NCBI GenBank assembly: GCA_964480475.1
Contig: CAYZPW010000135.1
Coordinates: 1-6,657, forward strand
Reading direction: 5' to 3'
DNA from: CAYZPW01 sp964480475
Lineage (GTDB): Bacteria > B130-G9
DNA: 6,657 nucleotides
A program made the translations under genes and the position numbers. Of the stretch, positions 5,535-6,657 are shown in pieces; position 1 is the stretch's first letter; every line of letters starts with the position of its first letter. A model generated the notes under the pieces. That model had not been told where the DNA came from. It did no database searches and saw only the letters and a list, made by a program, of their open reading frames with translations.

Positions 5535-6522
5535 CTCATCGAGATCTCTAAGCAGTCTAGATATCTCCAGCCCGGAAGGCTTCGACAAGTACTTCCAGGA
5601 TGAGGTTCCGCAAGGGACTTTTTCGCACGCCTCGATGAAGGCGAATCTCGCTCTTGCTGGAGATCCCGAGGCGTTCGGGAAAAGACTGGTCGCGATGTCA
5701 AAAAAACGGTTATTCGGTGACGTAACACAGGCCATGGAGTTCCTGGCTAGGCTTCTGGATTACACGGATGACCAAATCCCGAAGGAACACATTGCCCCGA
5801 TTATCAAGGCCCTATTTGACGTCGGCGATAAGCTGTGGAGCCACGATCTTTGGATGTCCGTGCCATTCGGTGGCTATTGGGACGTGGCAAGAGTTATACA
5901 CAGGCTCTTGCGAAGGCTTGATGAGCCCGAGCGATTTAAGGCGCTGAAATCGGCGATCTCGAGCGGGAAGGCACTATCGACAATTGCCCGAGAAGTCAGG
6001 GCCATGAAAGGCCAACATGGAACGGGGAAGGTTGGCAGCAAACAACCAGAGGAAGCCCGGTGGCTTGAACGTGGTGATCAAGAAGAGATCGAACGCATCG
6101 CACTTCATAGAATCAAAAGGGCGATCGATGATGAGGCCTTATTCCAGAGCAATGATCCAGTTCAGCTGCTCTATCTTTGGTCTGAGATCGCCGGAGAGGA
6201 TGAAGCCAGAGACTGGCTTGCCAGTCAGGTGAAGGATGACAAGGGGCTGGCGAGGATACTCACGCTTTTCCTCTCCTCCCAAGTTCAGTGGCAGCTTGGT
6301 GACGCCGATAAGCATGTCAGAGAACCTCGCATGGATCTGAAGACGCTTGAAAAACTCCTTGGGTCCGCTGAGCCCATCATTGACCGCGCTAGATCTATTG
6401 TGGATGCGGATTGGCTCACAGACATGCAAAGGACAGCGGTCAATCAGCTCATCAAGGAATACGATGAGCTGGTAAAGTCGGGCAAGGACCCGGAGAGCCC
6501 GGTCGAGGCTCATCCCGAATAG
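5521..6522 (+). CDS. KAP-family NTPase C-terminal helical region as a separate overlapping frame
   Basis: 333 residues with no P-loop. The sequence matches, from my memory of the family, the C-terminal half of single-chain KAP NTPases: RI..SSPEGFDKYFQ near the start (FDKYF is the usual entry to this region), LLDYTDDQIPKEHIAPIIKALFDVGD (78-103), a charged helical middle, QLLYLWSEI (219-227), and a LARILTLFLSSQVQWQLGD block (248-266) followed by a final helical bundle. It looks like a helical repeat or scaffold region without an enzymatic motif. It overlaps the NTPase gene by 14 nt in the +1 frame and starts with ATG after GGAGG, so it is probably co-translated and should assemble with the upstream protein to restore the complete KAP fold. 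An alternative is that a single ancestral gene suffered a frameshift and both halves are decaying. The frame is fully open across 1 kb, which argues against long-standing decay. Confidence 0.8.
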   Translation: MARIDSSRSLSSLDISSPEGFDKYFQDEVPQGTFSHASMKANLALAGDPEAFGKRLVAMSKKRLFGDVTQAMEFLARLLDYTDDQIPKEHIAPIIKALFDVGDKLWSHDLWMSVPFGGYWDVARVIHRLLRRLDEPERFKALKSAISSGKALSTIAREVRAMKGQHGTGKVGSKQPEEARWLERGDQEEIERIALHRIKRAIDDEALFQSNDPVQLLYLWSEIAGEDEARDWLASQVKDDKGLARILTLFLSSQVQWQLGDADKHVREPRMDLKTLEKLLGSAEPIIDRARSIVDADWLTDMQRTAVNQLIKEYDELVKSGKDPESPVEAHPE

Positions 6523-6657
6523 CCTTTCCGCCTCTGCGTTCGACGAGCACGATGCCCCGGACCTGCCGGGCGGGACGGTCCCCGGGGTATCTCAATGCGT
6601 AGTTGTCAGTTCTTGTCGTCGGGCTTTGGGAAGCGGGAGAAGCTCCTCGCGGGCGAG
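6523..6657. other. Intergenic end of window with a GC-rich inverted repeat; no supported gene
   Basis: An imperfect inverted repeat pairs CCCCGGACC (6555-6563) with GGTCC(CC)GGGG (6577-6587) around a 13-nt loop. It could act as a transcript-end hairpin for the KAP genes, but no T-run follows, so it is not a standard intrinsic terminator. Two short open frames run off the window edge and cannot be judged: on the - strand one ending ...SRFPKPDDKN with a stop at 6606-6608, which has the look of a natural C-terminus of a convergent gene, and on the + strand one from ATG 6595. I do not call either. Confidence 0.35.

Noticed and set aside
5399..5735. Two - strand open frames of about 108 codons across the KAP junction
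   Set aside because: Both are antisense to well-matched KAP coding sequence and have no recognisable motifs.

Overview
The window looks like a chromosomal stretch from an uncultured, probably environmental bacterium. The reasons are Shine-Dalgarno sites of the AAGGAG/GGAGG type, a near-consensus sigma70-type promoter, moderately GC-rich coding DNA, and gene families typical of large-genome environmental lineages: radical SAM, choice-of-anchor D secreted proteins, MNT/HEPN toxin-antitoxin and KAP NTPase. The sequence alone does not support a phylum assignment. All recognisable genes are on the + strand.

Left part (1-796): the body of a radical SAM enzyme of the B12-binding-domain type. Its N-terminal half is missing, and the reading frame is interrupted just upstream of the CxxxCxxC cluster motif. 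Next comes a 148-bp hairpin-forming element (833-980) with near-identical inverted ends. Its right end lies 15 nt before a type VII toxin-antitoxin pair: a MntA-type minimal nucleotidyltransferase (996-1298) overlapping a HepT-type HEPN toxin (1285-1629) by 14 nt. A second, decayed copy of the same locus follows (1679-1928). It has the same upstream repeat end and the same start, then a 142-nt deletion that shifts the frame, and finally a hepT stump of only 20 codons.

Middle part (1931-4272): directly after the stump is a sigma70-like promoter (TTGACT-N18-TATAGT). It precedes a gene for a 746-residue secreted protein with a signal peptide, a propeptide-like N-terminal domain, a C39-like papain-fold cysteine peptidase domain (Cys223/His348/Asp370), a choice-of-anchor D (ASH/Hydin-like) domain and two related acidic Ig-like repeats.

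Right part (4284-6522): a KAP-family P-loop NTPase whose usual single chain is divided between two reading frames that overlap by 14 nt. The upstream frame carries the complete Walker A/B NTPase core. The downstream frame carries the helical C-terminal region and has its own well-placed GGAGG ribosome site. This is either a real two-subunit KAP or a frame-broken gene with reinitiation, and it is the observation most worth following up. The last 135 bases hold a GC-rich inverted repeat and no gene that can be supported.

The toxin-antitoxin pair, its decayed copy and the KAP NTPase give the region an accessory or defence flavour. No integrase, transposase, tRNA, rRNA or CRISPR array is visible.
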